Shown here: one piece after another, positions 1 to 8,850 of the stretch | Numbering within the stretch: position 1 is the first letter of the stretch | Layout: each line of letters begins with the position of its first letter | From: Sphingomonas sp. LC-1 | GTDB taxonomy: Bacteria > Pseudomonadota > Alphaproteobacteria > Sphingomonadales > Sphingomonadaceae | NCBI RefSeq assembly: GCF_025371035.1 | Contig: NZ_JANZXB010000009.1 | Location: forward strand, 124,001 to 188,000 | Direction: 5' to 3' | Length of the DNA stretch: 64,000 nt | Made by a program: the position numbers and the translations under genes | Notes under the pieces: model-generated | The model's input: the letters and a program-made list of their open reading frames with translations, nothing else | Told to the model about the DNA's origin: nothing | Databases searched by the model: none

Positions 1-20
1 CATCGGATCGCACCTTCGCG

Positions 21-44
21 CCGATGGCCCCCAACGGCCATCGG
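21..44. terminator. stem-loop, possible terminator of an upstream gene
   Basis: A perfect 9-bp stem (CCGATGGCC at 21-29, GGCCATCGG at 36-44) closes a 6-base loop. No T-run follows, so it is either a weak terminator for a gene left of the window or an extragenic palindrome. Bases 45-147 hold only the upstream region of the next gene. Confidence 0.4.
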
Positions 45-147
45 CGTCCTTGTGTGGGGCATGTGGCGATTCTGGCCGAATGCCCGAGGCGATTGACCGA
101 AACGCGACGACGGTTAGCATCGCGCCGATAATGGGAGCTGTAACGCC

Positions 148-903
148 ATGATGAAACGCCAGCGCCGCCAGGACGAGATCGTGGCGCTATTGGGAGAGGG
201 CGGCTTTCGCGGCATCGGCGAACTGGCCCAGGCGCTGTCCGTGTCCGAGGAGACGGTCCGGCGCGAATTGCGCGTGCTGGAGGCGTCGGGCGCGGTGGTG
301 CGCGCGCATGGCGCGGTCCGGCTGGCCAAGGTGGAGACGGAGGGGTCCTTCGCCACCCGCCTGCAACGCCATGCCGAAGCCAAGCAGAAGATCGCCGCGG
401 CGGTCGCCCAGTTGGTCGCCGATGGGCAGACTATCTATATCGATGCCAGCACCACCGGCCATTATGTCGCGCGGGCGCTTCGCGATCATCAGGGGCTGAC
501 CGTCGTCACCAACGCGGTCGGGGTCGCCGCCGAACTGGGCGGGCGCAACGACAACCGGATCATGCTGGCCGGGGGCGAGCTGGATTACGAATATCACGCC
601 TGTTTCGATTCGACCGCGCGCGACTATCTGGCGATGTTCACCCCGGCGCTGGCGATCATGTCGGTGGAATCGGTCAATCTCGACCATGGCTTTGCCGATT
701 ATCACAGCGGCGAGGCGGCGGTGTGCCGGATGATGATCGCCCGCGCGCGCCGCACGCTGATCGCGGCCGACCAGAGCAAGTTCGATCGCCCCGGCACCAT
801 TCAGGTCGCCGCGCTCGACGCGGTGGCGATGTTGGTGACCGACGTGGCGCCGCCCCCGGCCTATGCCGAGGCGTTGGCGGCGGTGGAGGTGGTGGTCGCC
901 TGA
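148..903 (+). CDS. DeoR/GlpR-family transcriptional repressor
   Basis: A 251-residue protein with the standard DeoR layout. An N-terminal helix-turn-helix (about residues 5-57, including the SVSEETVRREL recognition region) is followed by a DeoRC sugar-phosphate sensor domain from about residue 75, with the IDASTTGHY loop that binds phosphorylated ligands in this family. Such proteins usually repress sugar or polyol catabolism genes and release DNA when a sugar phosphate binds. No catabolic operon is adjacent in this window, so the target is unknown. Two Met codons stand in tandem at the start (148 and 151). Its 3' end overlaps the convergent transporter gene by 43 bases. Confidence 0.9.
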   Translation: MMKRQRRQDEIVALLGEGGFRGIGELAQALSVSEETVRRELRVLEASGAVVRAHGAVRLAKVETEGSFATRLQRHAEAKQKIAAAVAQLVADGQTIYIDASTTGHYVARALRDHQGLTVVTNAVGVAAELGGRNDNRIMLAGGELDYEYHACFDSTARDYLAMFTPALAIMSVESVNLDHGFADYHSGEAAVCRMMIARARRTLIAADQSKFDRPGTIQVAALDAVAMLVTDVAPPPAYAEALAAVEVVVA

Positions 904-2165
904 CCGCGCGGGATGGCGAGCGCGACGCCCGCCCCCGCCAGCGCCAGGCCGACATGGATCGCCCAGAAACCCGGTTGCGCCATGCCGGGATACAGCGCGC
1001 CCAACTGTCCCACCGCCAGATGTGCGACGAAGCCGTGCAGATAGAATAGCCCCGTCATCAGGCCCCGGCGCGCGGGCGGCGCGGCGGCGTTGACGATCGC
1101 CAGCGCCGAAGGCCAGGACAGCACCACCCCGATGTCGAGCAGCAGGATCGCCCCCAGCGGCCCGCCCAGCGCCACCGGTCCCACCCCGCGCGACAGCATC
1201 GCCAGCAGCGCATAGCCCGAAGCGATCGCCACCCCGCCCAGCGCCAGCTTGGCGGCGGCGCTCGGATCCCGCCCGCGCCGGGCCAGCCAGGGCCATAGCC
1301 GATAGGCGATCAGCGCGAGGACGATGGTGAAGGCTCCGTCGGCCGCCGCCAGCCAGCTTGGCGGGATCGCCCACCCCCCGATGGTCAACGCCACCCGTGC
1401 GCGGGCCCAGACCAGCACAATGTTGGTCAATTGCTCATAGGCGCAAAAGCACAGGGTGACGGCCAGGATCGCGGGCACCGCGCGCGACCAATTGGTGGCC
1501 GCCCCGCCCATCGGCACGGCCGCCACGTGGGCGACGCGCGGCGCGGTACGAAGCAGCAGGATCGCGATCGCCATGCTGCCCGCCATCGCCACGAAGCTCG
1601 CGCCGAATCCGGCATGCAGGGCCAGCCAGCCGCCGATCAGCGGCCCGAGCAGCGTCCCGCCGTTGAGAAAGGCCAGATAGGCCGCGAATAGCCGCTCGCC
1701 CCCGGCCCGGCCACGCAGCGCACCGACCTCCGCCGCCAGATTGCCTTTCAACAGGCCGATGCCGCCGATCATCAGCACCAGTCCGCCGAGCGCCCCCTGC
1801 CGACCGGCCAGCATCAGCAGGCCCGATGCCATCAGCACCGCGCCGATATACATCGCCGGTCGCCGCCGCCCGCTGCAATCCGCGATCCAGCCCCCCAGCG
1901 GCAGGACCAGATAGGTCATCGCGCCGTAAAGACCGTAAAGCTGCGAGGCGAAGGCGATGTCGCCATGCGCGCCGGTCACCGCTTCGACCGTGCGGCGCAG
2001 CGCGGCCATGCCGGCGACCGAACCGGCGGGGCGGACCAGCAGATCGGTCAGCAGGAACAGGGTGAGCAGCGACTTCGCGCCCTGGATGGCGAATCGCTCC
2101 CATCCCTCGACGCTGGCGAGCGTCCAGAATCCGGGGGCGGGCGGGGGCGTGTCCGTCTCGCGCAT
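861..2165 (-). CDS. POT/PTR2-family proton-dependent transporter (MFS)
   Basis: A 434-residue multi-pass membrane protein. The N-terminal GWERFAIQGAKSLL segment matches the ERFSFYGMRALL-type first helix of proton-dependent oligopeptide transporters, and IGLLKGNLAAEVGAL matches the family's GLFKPN signature. About 12 hydrophobic segments are visible. The likely job is proton-coupled uptake of di- or tripeptides or related small molecules across the inner membrane; the substrate cannot be read from sequence. The Met at 2165 is chosen because family homology begins there; the frame stays open upstream but is not transporter-like. The gene is divergent from the glutaminase. Confidence 0.78.
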   Translation of the reverse strand: MRETDTPPPAPGFWTLASVEGWERFAIQGAKSLLTLFLLTDLLVRPAGSVAGMAALRRTVEAVTGAHGDIAFASQLYGLYGAMTYLVLPLGGWIADCSGRRRPAMYIGAVLMASGLLMLAGRQGALGGLVLMIGGIGLLKGNLAAEVGALRGRAGGERLFAAYLAFLNGGTLLGPLIGGWLALHAGFGASFVAMAGSMAIAILLLRTAPRVAHVAAVPMGGAATNWSRAVPAILAVTLCFCAYEQLTNIVLVWARARVALTIGGWAIPPSWLAAADGAFTIVLALIAYRLWPWLARRGRDPSAAAKLALGGVAIASGYALLAMLSRGVGPVALGGPLGAILLLDIGVVLSWPSALAIVNAAAPPARRGLMTGLFYLHGFVAHLAVGQLGALYPGMAQPGFWAIHVGLALAGAGVALAIPRGQATTTSTAANASA

Positions 2166-2282
2166 TATGGTGAATTGCGGTCCGTGGTCGGGCTTGGGAG
2201 GAAGCGCTGGCTCCCTAGCGGCGGTTTGTGACGGGTTCGCGGCGGCTCGACAAAGGCGGGGCGGCAGGGCACGACCTGTCCC

Positions 2283-3218
2283 ATGGATCTGTCCGCCATC
2301 GTTGCCGACATCGCCGCCGAAATGGCCGAGGCTCCCGATCGGGGCAAACCCGCCGACTATATCCCGGCGCTGGCGGGGATCGATCCGCACCGATTCGGCA
2401 TCGCGATCGTCGAGGCGGACGGCCAGTGCCATCTGGCGGGCGATGCCGAGGAAAGTTTCTCGATCCAGAGCATTTCCAAGGTCTTCGCGCTAACCCTGGC
2501 GCTGGGCGCCGTCGGCGACCAGTTGTGGCGGCGGGTCGGGCGCGAGCCATCGGGCACGGCATTCAACTCGATCGTGCAACTGGAGACGGAAGGCGGCATC
2601 CCGCGCAATCCCTTCATCAATGCGGGGGCGATCGTGGTCGCCGACGTGCTGCTCGGCGGCTATGAACCGCGCGAGGCGATCGGGGAAATGTTGCGCTTCG
2701 TCCGCGCCCTGGCGGGAGAGGACGACATCGTCATCGATGCCGCCGTGGCGCAGGCCGAGATGGAGACGGGACACCGCAACCAGGCGCTGGCGCATTACAT
2801 GCACGCCTTCGGCAATCTCCATCACCCCGTCGACCGGGTGCTGGGCGTCTATTTCCACTTCTGCGCGCTGGCGATGAGCTGTCGGCAACTGGCGCTGGCG
2901 GGCCGTTACCTGATGGCGCGCGGGGTCAATCCGGGGACGGGGCGCTCGGTGGTGTCACCGCAGCGCGCGCGGCGCATCAACGCGCTGATGATGAGTTGCG
3001 GCCATTATGACGGGTCGGGCGAGTTCGCTTTCCGCGTCGGCCTGCCGGGGAAATCGGGGGTGGGCGGCGGCATCCTGGCGATCGTGCCCGGCCGGGCCTC
3101 GATCGCCGTCTGGTCCCCCGGCCTTAACGCGCGCGGGAATTCGCAGCTTGGTACGCTGGCGCTCGAACGGCTGGTGCAGCGGACCGGCTGGTCTGTGTTC
3201 GACCCACAAGCCGGTTGA
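2283..3218 (+). CDS. glsA: glutaminase A
   Basis: A 311-residue serine-dependent glutaminase with beta-lactamase-like fold, hydrolysing L-glutamine to glutamate and ammonia in the cytoplasm. The SxxK nucleophile motif is Ser63-Ile-Ser-Lys66 (in FSIQSISK), followed by NPFINAGAI, the family's substrate-loop motif, and a GxSGVGGGI motif in the C-terminal third. Length is typical. It is divergent from the POT transporter with 117 bases between starts, so peptide or glutamine uptake and glutamine breakdown may be linked; that link is inference. Its last 95 bases overlap the convergent DUF3325 gene. Confidence 0.92.
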   Translation: MDLSAIVADIAAEMAEAPDRGKPADYIPALAGIDPHRFGIAIVEADGQCHLAGDAEESFSIQSISKVFALTLALGAVGDQLWRRVGREPSGTAFNSIVQLETEGGIPRNPFINAGAIVVADVLLGGYEPREAIGEMLRFVRALAGEDDIVIDAAVAQAEMETGHRNQALAHYMHAFGNLHHPVDRVLGVYFHFCALAMSCRQLALAGRYLMARGVNPGTGRSVVSPQRARRINALMMSCGHYDGSGEFAFRVGLPGKSGVGGGILAIVPGRASIAVWSPGLNARGNSQLGTLALERLVQRTGWSVFDPQAG

Positions 3219-3498
3219 CGGCGCGAAGCGGCGCGAAGGCGGCCCCCGCACGCACCGACAGCAGCAGGTTCAGCGCGATCCCCGCGATCGACGCCGCGCC
3301 CAGCAACCGCACGATCCGCTCGCCGGTGATGCCCGTCCCGCATCCCGACAGCGCCAGCAACAGCACCGCCACGCCCAGCAGCTTCAGCCCGCCACGCAGC
3401 CGGGCATCGTGCATCGTCCCGGCGTCGCGGGCATGGCGATAGGAACCGGCGGCGAGCAGCCAGAAGCCGACAAAGCACACAGCGATGGTATCAAGCAT
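3124..3498 (-). CDS. DUF3325-family small membrane protein of an iron-uptake cassette
   Basis: A 124-residue protein with three or four hydrophobic helices ([49 protein letters not shown]) and a polar basic tail. It is the last gene of the DUF3649 / PepSY / DUF3325 set that accompanies TonB-dependent siderophore receptors in many proteobacteria. The Met at 3498 overlaps the stop of the PepSY gene by 8 bases, which decides the start. The exact role is unknown; by context it assists ferri-siderophore handling at the inner membrane. Confidence 0.75.
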   Translation of the reverse strand: MLDTIAVCFVGFWLLAAGSYRHARDAGTMHDARLRGGLKLLGVAVLLLALSGCGTGITGERIVRLLGAASIAGIALNLLLSVRAGAAFAPLRAVNRLVGRTQTSRSAAPAVRAPAYQAANSRAR

Positions 3499-5056
3499 GG
3501 GCAGGCTCCGAAAAGCGGCGGGACCGCGTGGGGGCTCGGGGGGCGGGGCGGGCACTGACCCGGGCGGCGACGGCGAAGCCGACCCCGATGAGCAGCGTCG
3601 CCAGATCGAAGGCGAGGAAGACCCGGTCGCCATCGAGCAGAGAGGGGAGCAGCCAGCGCGCGGTGGTCAGCGCGTTGACGAGCGGGATGGCGGTCCACAG
3701 CGCGGCGGCGACCACGAATAGAACCGTCCAGGCCCGGCGCGCGGGCAGGCCGCACTGTGCCACCGCCAACAGGCCCCAGGTCCAGAACATCGCCGACACT
3801 TCCATATCGGCGCGGCCCTCCATCCCGGCGGGGATCAGCCGGTTGGCGAGCAGATAGGCCGCCATGCCGCTGGGAAAGGCCGCGATGGTCGCGATGTTGA
3901 TCCGTTCGGCCAGGGTGAGCCCGAAAAACGGCGCGGCACCGGGCTTGCGCCGCTTGGCGGTCCAGAGCAGCAGGCCGGTGCCGACCATCGCCGCCCCGGT
4001 CAGCCCCATGACGAAATAGGCCCAGCGCAGGGCGGGGCCCGCAAAGGTCGCCAGATGCAGGCCCAGCAGCACACCCGCGGTCCCGATCGCCGAGCTGAGC
4101 TGGCCGGTCTGGGCGACGAAACGACCGGTCGCCCCTTCATAGGTGACGGTCGGCGTCCGCGCGCTGATCGCGCCGCGTCCTGCCTGGGCGATGGTCACGC
4201 GCGCGGCGCTGTCGCCGGGATTTTCCACGATGACGCGCGTTGCCGGGCCGCCCAGCCGCCGCTCGGCATCGCGCATCAGCGGCGCGATCTCCACCATCGG
4301 GGCCCGAACGCCGGTGGCGACGACATCCTCCGGGGTGCCATAGGCCACCTGCATGAACTGCGCGGGCTTGGCATAGTTCATCAGCACCGGCCACGGCATG
4401 TACATGGTGACCAGAGTGATGAGCCCCGTATAGGTGATCATCGCATGATAGGGCAGGCCGAGCACCGCGGTGACGTTGTGCGCATCCAGCCAGCTGCGCT
4501 GCCCCTTGTTCCAGCGCAGCGTGAAGAAGTCGGCGAAGATGCGCTTGTGCGTGATGACGCCCGAGATGATCGCCCCCAGCATTGCCATCGCGCACAGTCC
4601 GGCCAGCCAGCGGCCCCAGGGATACGGCAGTTGAAGCTGGAAATGGAAGCGATAGAAATGCTCGCCCCCACGCGTTTCGCGCGCGGTCAGGGGGGCGCCG
4701 CTGACGGGATCGAGGTCGAGTTCACCACCGCGCCGCTTGCCCTCGGGCTTGGCGGGGATGCGGAAGACGCGAGTGGCGGTGGTCCGGCCATCGGGCAGAT
4801 AGATATACCATTGCAGATCGTTCGATCCGATCCGCTGCAGATACCGCACCGCCGATTGGGTCGCCTGTTCGGGAGAAGCGGCCGAGGCGCAGATTTCGGG
4901 CTGCATCCACTGGGTGATCTCGGGCCGGAAATAGGCCGAGGTGCCGGTCAGGAACATGGTGAACAATATCCACCCGGCGATCAGGCCTAGCCAGCCATGC
5001 GCCCAGGCCATGGTCTGCCGCCAGCCGCGCTGGCCGTTCGTCGTCGCTTCGCTCAT
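3491..5056 (-). CDS. PepSY-associated transmembrane protein, putative ferri-siderophore reductase
   Basis: A 521-residue inner-membrane protein with the PepSY_TM layout. A first helix (AHGWLGLIAGWILFTMF) is followed by a periplasmic PepSY-like stretch, then helices carrying His residues (HAMITYTGLITL) and a hydrophobic C-terminal block. Homologues in pyoverdine systems (FpvG-type) reduce ferric siderophore to release iron; that function is transferred here from family and context. The Met at 5056 forms an ATGA overlap with the DUF3649 stop, and the gene's 3' end overlaps the DUF3325 start, so the three genes are translationally coupled. Confidence 0.82.
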   Translation of the reverse strand: MSEATTNGQRGWRQTMAWAHGWLGLIAGWILFTMFLTGTSAYFRPEITQWMQPEICASAASPEQATQSAVRYLQRIGSNDLQWYIYLPDGRTTATRVFRIPAKPEGKRRGGELDLDPVSGAPLTARETRGGEHFYRFHFQLQLPYPWGRWLAGLCAMAMLGAIISGVITHKRIFADFFTLRWNKGQRSWLDAHNVTAVLGLPYHAMITYTGLITLVTMYMPWPVLMNYAKPAQFMQVAYGTPEDVVATGVRAPMVEIAPLMRDAERRLGGPATRVIVENPGDSAARVTIAQAGRGAISARTPTVTYEGATGRFVAQTGQLSSAIGTAGVLLGLHLATFAGPALRWAYFVMGLTGAAMVGTGLLLWTAKRRKPGAAPFFGLTLAERINIATIAAFPSGMAAYLLANRLIPAGMEGRADMEVSAMFWTWGLLAVAQCGLPARRAWTVLFVVAAALWTAIPLVNALTTARWLLPSLLDGDRVFLAFDLATLLIGVGFAVAARVSARPAPRAPTRSRRFSEPAHA

Positions 5057-5400
5057 GCCCGCACGCCCAGCCACCAGATCAGCGCCGCCATCGCCAGTGC
5101 GCCGCCCCAGATCACCGCGCTGACGCGCCGCAACCGAATCTCATGCAGCGCCCAAAGCCCGATCCCGACATAGACCAGGAAGGACAGCAGCATCGGCCAG
5201 CCCGTCACCTCGACCCGCGTCAGGACATCGGGGGCGGGCAGGAGCCGCGCGGTCAGCATCGCGGCGGCGACCGCGAAGCCATAGCCGCCGACGATCGCGG
5301 TGAACCAGCGCCACGCCATTGCGAATCCGCCGCGCCACCCCGTGGCGGCGGCATGCGAGGACCCTCCGGCCTTGTCGTCCATGGCTTGGCGTGACGCCAC
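5053..5400 (-). CDS. DUF3649-family inner-membrane protein
   Basis: A 115-residue protein with three hydrophobic segments (AMAWRWFTAIVGGYGFAVA, WPMLLSFLVYVGIGLWAL, VIWGGALAMAALIWWLG). It is the first gene of the three-gene leftward cassette facing the TonB-dependent receptor. The GTG at 5400 is preferred because an AAGGGG ribosome site lies about 9 bases upstream; an ATG at 5382 is the alternative. Families of this type occur almost only beside siderophore receptors. Its transcription start must lie in the 80-base gap holding the palindrome at 5446-5462. Confidence 0.78.
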   Translation of the reverse strand: MASRQAMDDKAGGSSHAAATGWRGGFAMAWRWFTAIVGGYGFAVAAAMLTARLLPAPDVLTRVEVTGWPMLLSFLVYVGIGLWALHEIRLRRVSAVIWGGALAMAALIWWLGVRA

Positions 5401-5445
5401 CCGCGCTTTCCCCTTGTCAATCCTTGGACACGGTCCTAGCAGAGT

Positions 5446-5462
5446 TTGAGAGTCACTATCAA
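5446..5462. promoter_or_regulatory. near-perfect 17-bp palindrome, candidate Fur-type operator
   Basis: TTGAGAGT-C-ACTATCAA is symmetrical at seven of eight paired positions around base 5454. It lies in the 80-base divergent gap between the reductase cassette (start 5400) and the receptor gene (start 5481), where it can control both. Position, size and the iron-uptake genes on both sides fit a Fur-family iron regulator. The match to any published consensus was not computed. Confidence 0.5.
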
Positions 5463-5480
5463 TAGCAGGGAACGAAATTT

Positions 5481-7757
5481 ATGCGCAGGCTGAGCGGAGC
5501 GCTGTTGGCGGCTTGCGCCACCGGGGGGATGTTGGGGGCTGCCGTTCCGGCCTTCGCGTCGCCCCGCGACGCGATCGAGAATGACGATCAGCAGCGGTTG
5601 CGCAATGAGGAGATCGTGGTCGAAGGCGAACGCGAAAAGAAGGGCGCGGCCTCCGGCACCAAGACCGACATTCCCCTGATCGCCACGCCGCAGAGCATCA
5701 CGGTCATCGACCAGGCGGAACTGACCCGGCGTAACGCGCTGTCGATCAATCAGGCGCTGGGCTATGTCGCGGGTGTCGCCCCCAACCAGCGCGGCAATGT
5801 CGCGACCCGGTACGACCAGTTGTACCTGCGCGGTTTTTCCCCCGGCGTGTTCATGGACGGGATGCGGTTGCTGGGCGGGGTCTATGCCATCCCGCAGGTC
5901 GATTTCCATCTGGTCGAGACGGTCGATGTCGTGAAGGGGCCGGCGGGCGTCACCTATGGCTCGGGCACGCCGGGCGGGTTGATCAACCTGACCAGCAAGC
6001 TGCCCTATGCCGGGTCGGGCGGGCGGATCGAGCTGGCCGCCGGCAATTACGCGCTGCTGCGCTCCAGCATCGATGTGAACCGGCCGCTGGATGCCGACAA
6101 TCGCTGGCTGTTCCGGATGATCGCCGGCGCGGAGGAATCGGATGGCTTCATCCGGTCGACCGCCAACCGGCGCTATTATGCGCGACCGATGCTGACCTTC
6201 GCGCCCGACAAGGCCACCAGCATCACTTTGATCCTCAATTATCAGCGCGACCCTGAATCGGGATCCTATAGCGGGGTGCCCGCCTATGGATCGGCGCTGC
6301 CCAATCCATCCGGGGTGCTGCCGGTCGATTTCAACACGTCCGAGCCGTCCTACGAAGCATTCGACCGGACGCAAAAGTCGGCGACCCTGTTGTTCCACCA
6401 CGACCTGACCGACCGGCTGAGCTGGACGACCAGCGCGCGCTATCTGGCGATCGGGCTGCATTATCGGCAGATTTACGGGTCGGGGTTCGTCACGCGTGGC
6501 ACCGGCGCCAATGCAAACAGCGACCTCTCCACCCTGCAGCGCGGCGGCGGCGGATCGGACGAGGCGTTCCAGACCTTCACCGTCGACAATCACCTGGTCG
6601 GCAAGCTGGACACCGGTCCGATCCGCCACACCATCCTGGGCGGCATCGACTGGCAGCATAATCGCGGCGAGAACTATCAGGCCTTCTTCACCGGCACGAA
6701 CGCGAACCCGGTGTTCAACATCCCCAATCTCAGCCTGTTCGCGCCGGTCTATGGCGTGCCGTTGCCCAGCTTCCCGATCACCCAGACGCACAATTACACC
6801 AAGCGCGATCAGGTTGGTGTCTATCTGCAGGACCAGATTGCGATCGGCGGGCTGCAACTGATCGCCAGCGGGCGTTGGGACACGTACAATCAGACGACGC
6901 AGAATCTGAACACCAATGCCGTCAGCCGTCTGAACCAGACGGCGTTCACCACGCGGCTGGGCGCGTTGTACGAGACGAAGATCGGCCTTTCGCCCTTTGT
7001 CAGCTATTCGGAAAGCTTCGAGCCGCAGGCGGGCAGCACCTGGGACGGCAACAACTTTATCCCCGTTACGGGCCGCCAATATGAGGCGGGGCTGAAATAC
7101 CAGCCGCGCGGCACGACCGCTTTGTTCACCCTGTCCGCCTTCGACCTGCGCCGCCGCAACGTGCCGGTCGCTGATCCGCGCGCGGGCACGGGCAACATCC
7201 CCAGCAATTCGCAGGTTCAGATCGGCGAAGTCTCGGTGCGCGGGATCGAGCTGGACGGGCGCGGCACCGTGGCCCCCGGATTCGATGTGGTCGTCGCCGC
7301 CACCTATAGCGATCCCTATGTCCGGCAGGGGACACCCGTGGTCGGCACCGGCGACCAGCTGAGCGGGGTTACCGGCACCCGACCGCTGGGTGTGCCGCAA
7401 TGGAGTGCCTCCAGCTTCCTGTCCTATGATCTGGGCAAGGCCGGTGTCGCCAATGCTCTTGGCGGGCTGAGCCTGGGCGCTGGCGTGCGCTATGTCGGCG
7501 AATCGGAAGGGACGGCGACCACCGTGGCGGCGGGCCGTACCGTGGTCCGGCGTTTCCAGTCGCCCGATTACTGGCTGGCCGACCTGATGCTGGGCTATGA
7601 CCTCGGCCGGGTCAGCCCGGCGATGGAGGGGTTGAGCTTCACCGCCAATGTCGCCAATCTGTTCGACAGACGCCACATCACCAGCTGTTTCTTCAACAAC
7701 GGCTGCTATTATGGGGCATCGCGGACCTTTGTAGGCAGCCTGCGCTATTCTTGGTAA
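5481..7757 (+). CDS. TonB-dependent siderophore receptor
   Basis: A 758-residue outer-membrane receptor with a signal peptide of about 26 residues ending in VPAFA, a plug domain (TDIPLIATPQSITVID, DVVKGPAGVTYGSGTPGGLINLTSKLP), and a 22-strand-type barrel ending in an aromatic residue (RYSW). The plug sequence is typical of ferric-siderophore receptors of the FhuA/FpvA class. No N-terminal STN signalling domain is present, so cell-surface signalling is not expected. It is divergent from the PepSY cassette. ATG 5481 follows an AGGGA site. The ligand is probably a ferric hydroxamate or catecholate siderophore, which cannot be decided here. Confidence 0.93.
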   Translation: MRRLSGALLAACATGGMLGAAVPAFASPRDAIENDDQQRLRNEEIVVEGEREKKGAASGTKTDIPLIATPQSITVIDQAELTRRNALSINQALGYVAGVAPNQRGNVATRYDQLYLRGFSPGVFMDGMRLLGGVYAIPQVDFHLVETVDVVKGPAGVTYGSGTPGGLINLTSKLPYAGSGGRIELAAGNYALLRSSIDVNRPLDADNRWLFRMIAGAEESDGFIRSTANRRYYARPMLTFAPDKATSITLILNYQRDPESGSYSGVPAYGSALPNPSGVLPVDFNTSEPSYEAFDRTQKSATLLFHHDLTDRLSWTTSARYLAIGLHYRQIYGSGFVTRGTGANANSDLSTLQRGGGGSDEAFQTFTVDNHLVGKLDTGPIRHTILGGIDWQHNRGENYQAFFTGTNANPVFNIPNLSLFAPVYGVPLPSFPITQTHNYTKRDQVGVYLQDQIAIGGLQLIASGRWDTYNQTTQNLNTNAVSRLNQTAFTTRLGALYETKIGLSPFVSYSESFEPQAGSTWDGNNFIPVTGRQYEAGLKYQPRGTTALFTLSAFDLRRRNVPVADPRAGTGNIPSNSQVQIGEVSVRGIELDGRGTVAPGFDVVVAATYSDPYVRQGTPVVGTGDQLSGVTGTRPLGVPQWSASSFLSYDLGKAGVANALGGLSLGAGVRYVGESEGTATTVAAGRTVVRRFQSPDYWLADLMLGYDLGRVSPAMEGLSFTANVANLFDRRHITSCFFNNGCYYGASRTFVGSLRYSW

Positions 7758-7790
7758 GGGCGCATCCGATTCATTCGCACATGACGTATC

Positions 7791-7819
7791 CGCCCGCCCC
7801 GCCGACCGATTGGCGGGCG
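7791..7819. terminator. GC-rich stem-loop after the siderophore receptor
   Basis: An 8-bp perfect stem (CGCCCGCC at 7791-7798, GGCGGGCG at 7812-7819) closes a 13-base loop. It sits 34 bases after the receptor stop and just ahead of the ferredoxin-NADP reductase ribosome site. It may end receptor transcription or shape the reductase leader. No U-run is present. Confidence 0.4.
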
Positions 7820-7842
7820 CGGGGCGCAAAGGAGTTTTGAGG

Positions 7843-8655
7843 TTGTCGACCGATACTGCCCTGCCCGAACTGACCCCGACCGCGGCGCTGAGCGTCGAGA
7901 CGGTTCAGAGCGTCCATCACTGGAACGAGCATCTCTTCTCCTTCTCGGTCTCCCGCCCCGACAGCTTCCGTTTCCGTTCGGGCGAGTTCGTGATGATCGG
8001 GCTGCAGGGCGACAACGGCAAGCCGCTGCTGCGCGCCTATTCGGTGGCCAGCCCGTCCTATGACGAAAAGCTCGATTTCCTGTCGATCAAGGTCCAGGAC
8101 GGCCCGCTGACCAGCAAGCTGCAAAAGGTACAGCCCGGCGACCAGATCTATCTGGGCCGCAAGCCGACCGGCACGCTGGTCGCCGACGCGCTGCTGCCCG
8201 GCAAGCGGCTGTTCATGCTGTCGACCGGCACGGGCCTGGCGCCCTTCCTGTCGGTCGCGCGTGACCCGGACATTTATGACATGTTCGACGAGGTCGTGAT
8301 CGTCCACTCGGTCCGCCGGGTCAGCGACCTGGCCTTCCACGACGAACTGGCGGGCAAGCTGTCCGACGATCCGCTGGTCGGCGAGGTCGCGGCGGAGAAG
8401 TTCCATTACGTCCCGACTGTCACGCGCGAGCCGTTCCACACGTCGGGGCGCATCGACGCGCTGATCGACGATGGCCGGTTGTTCGCGGGGCTGCCCAGCG
8501 CGCACGGCTTCAACCCGGAAACCGACCGGATCATGATGTGCGGCAGCATGGAGATGATCAAGTCGCTGGGTGCCAAGTTCGAGGACATGGGCTTCCCCGA
8601 AGGCTCGAACGCGCAACCCGGGGCCTATGTGATCGAAAAGGCCTTCGCCGGCTGA
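7843..8655 (+). CDS. fpr: ferredoxin--NADP(+) reductase
   Basis: A 270-residue cytoplasmic flavoprotein that moves electrons between NADP(H) and ferredoxin or flavodoxin. The FAD-binding RAYSVASP motif, the nucleotide-binding STGTGLAPFLS loop and the C-terminal MMCGSMEM segment are all in the expected order for the bacterial Fpr class. TTG at 7843 is preferred because AAAGGAG at 7828-7834 is spaced 8 bases from it; a further upstream TTG (7810) would put that ribosome site inside the gene. The enzyme is often part of oxidative-stress or iron-supply responses, in keeping with the neighbouring iron locus. Confidence 0.92.
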   Translation: MSTDTALPELTPTAALSVETVQSVHHWNEHLFSFSVSRPDSFRFRSGEFVMIGLQGDNGKPLLRAYSVASPSYDEKLDFLSIKVQDGPLTSKLQKVQPGDQIYLGRKPTGTLVADALLPGKRLFMLSTGTGLAPFLSVARDPDIYDMFDEVVIVHSVRRVSDLAFHDELAGKLSDDPLVGEVAAEKFHYVPTVTREPFHTSGRIDALIDDGRLFAGLPSAHGFNPETDRIMMCGSMEMIKSLGAKFEDMGFPEGSNAQPGAYVIEKAFAG

Positions 8656-8669
8656 TCCCTTATCCGTCG

Positions 8670-8735
8670 CCCCAGCGAAGGCTGGGGCCTTGATCGGGCG
8701 GACCCCCTACCTCGCCGTCATCCCGGCTTTCACTG
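8670..8735. repeat. pair of extragenic palindromes after fpr
   Basis: Two hairpins stand side by side. CCCCAGC-GAAG-GCTGGGG lies at 8670-8687, and a second imperfect one, with CATCCC about 8719-8724 and GGGATG about 8735, follows. Paired GC-rich palindromes like these recur between genes in sphingomonad chromosomes. The first may also stop fpr transcription. Confidence 0.5.
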
Positions 8736-8850
8736 GGATGGCGGCGGAGGCATAATCCCCAATCCGCGACATTTGGCACGTCGCGCGGCACATTTGTGCG
8801 ACATTTGCGTCCTAACGCCCGAAACCCGAACATAGGGAAAAGGGACGGAC

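Noticed and set aside
5436-7829. Very long open frame (about 800 codons) antisense to the siderophore receptor
   Set aside because: Its translation is Arg/Gly/Asp-rich low-complexity without any family motif, and the plus-strand frame is an unmistakable receptor. GC-rich codon bias leaves antisense frames open.
8670-8735. Hairpins after fpr as a small RNA gene
   Set aside because: The palindromes are short and resemble dispersed extragenic elements; no promoter or U-run supports a separate RNA.
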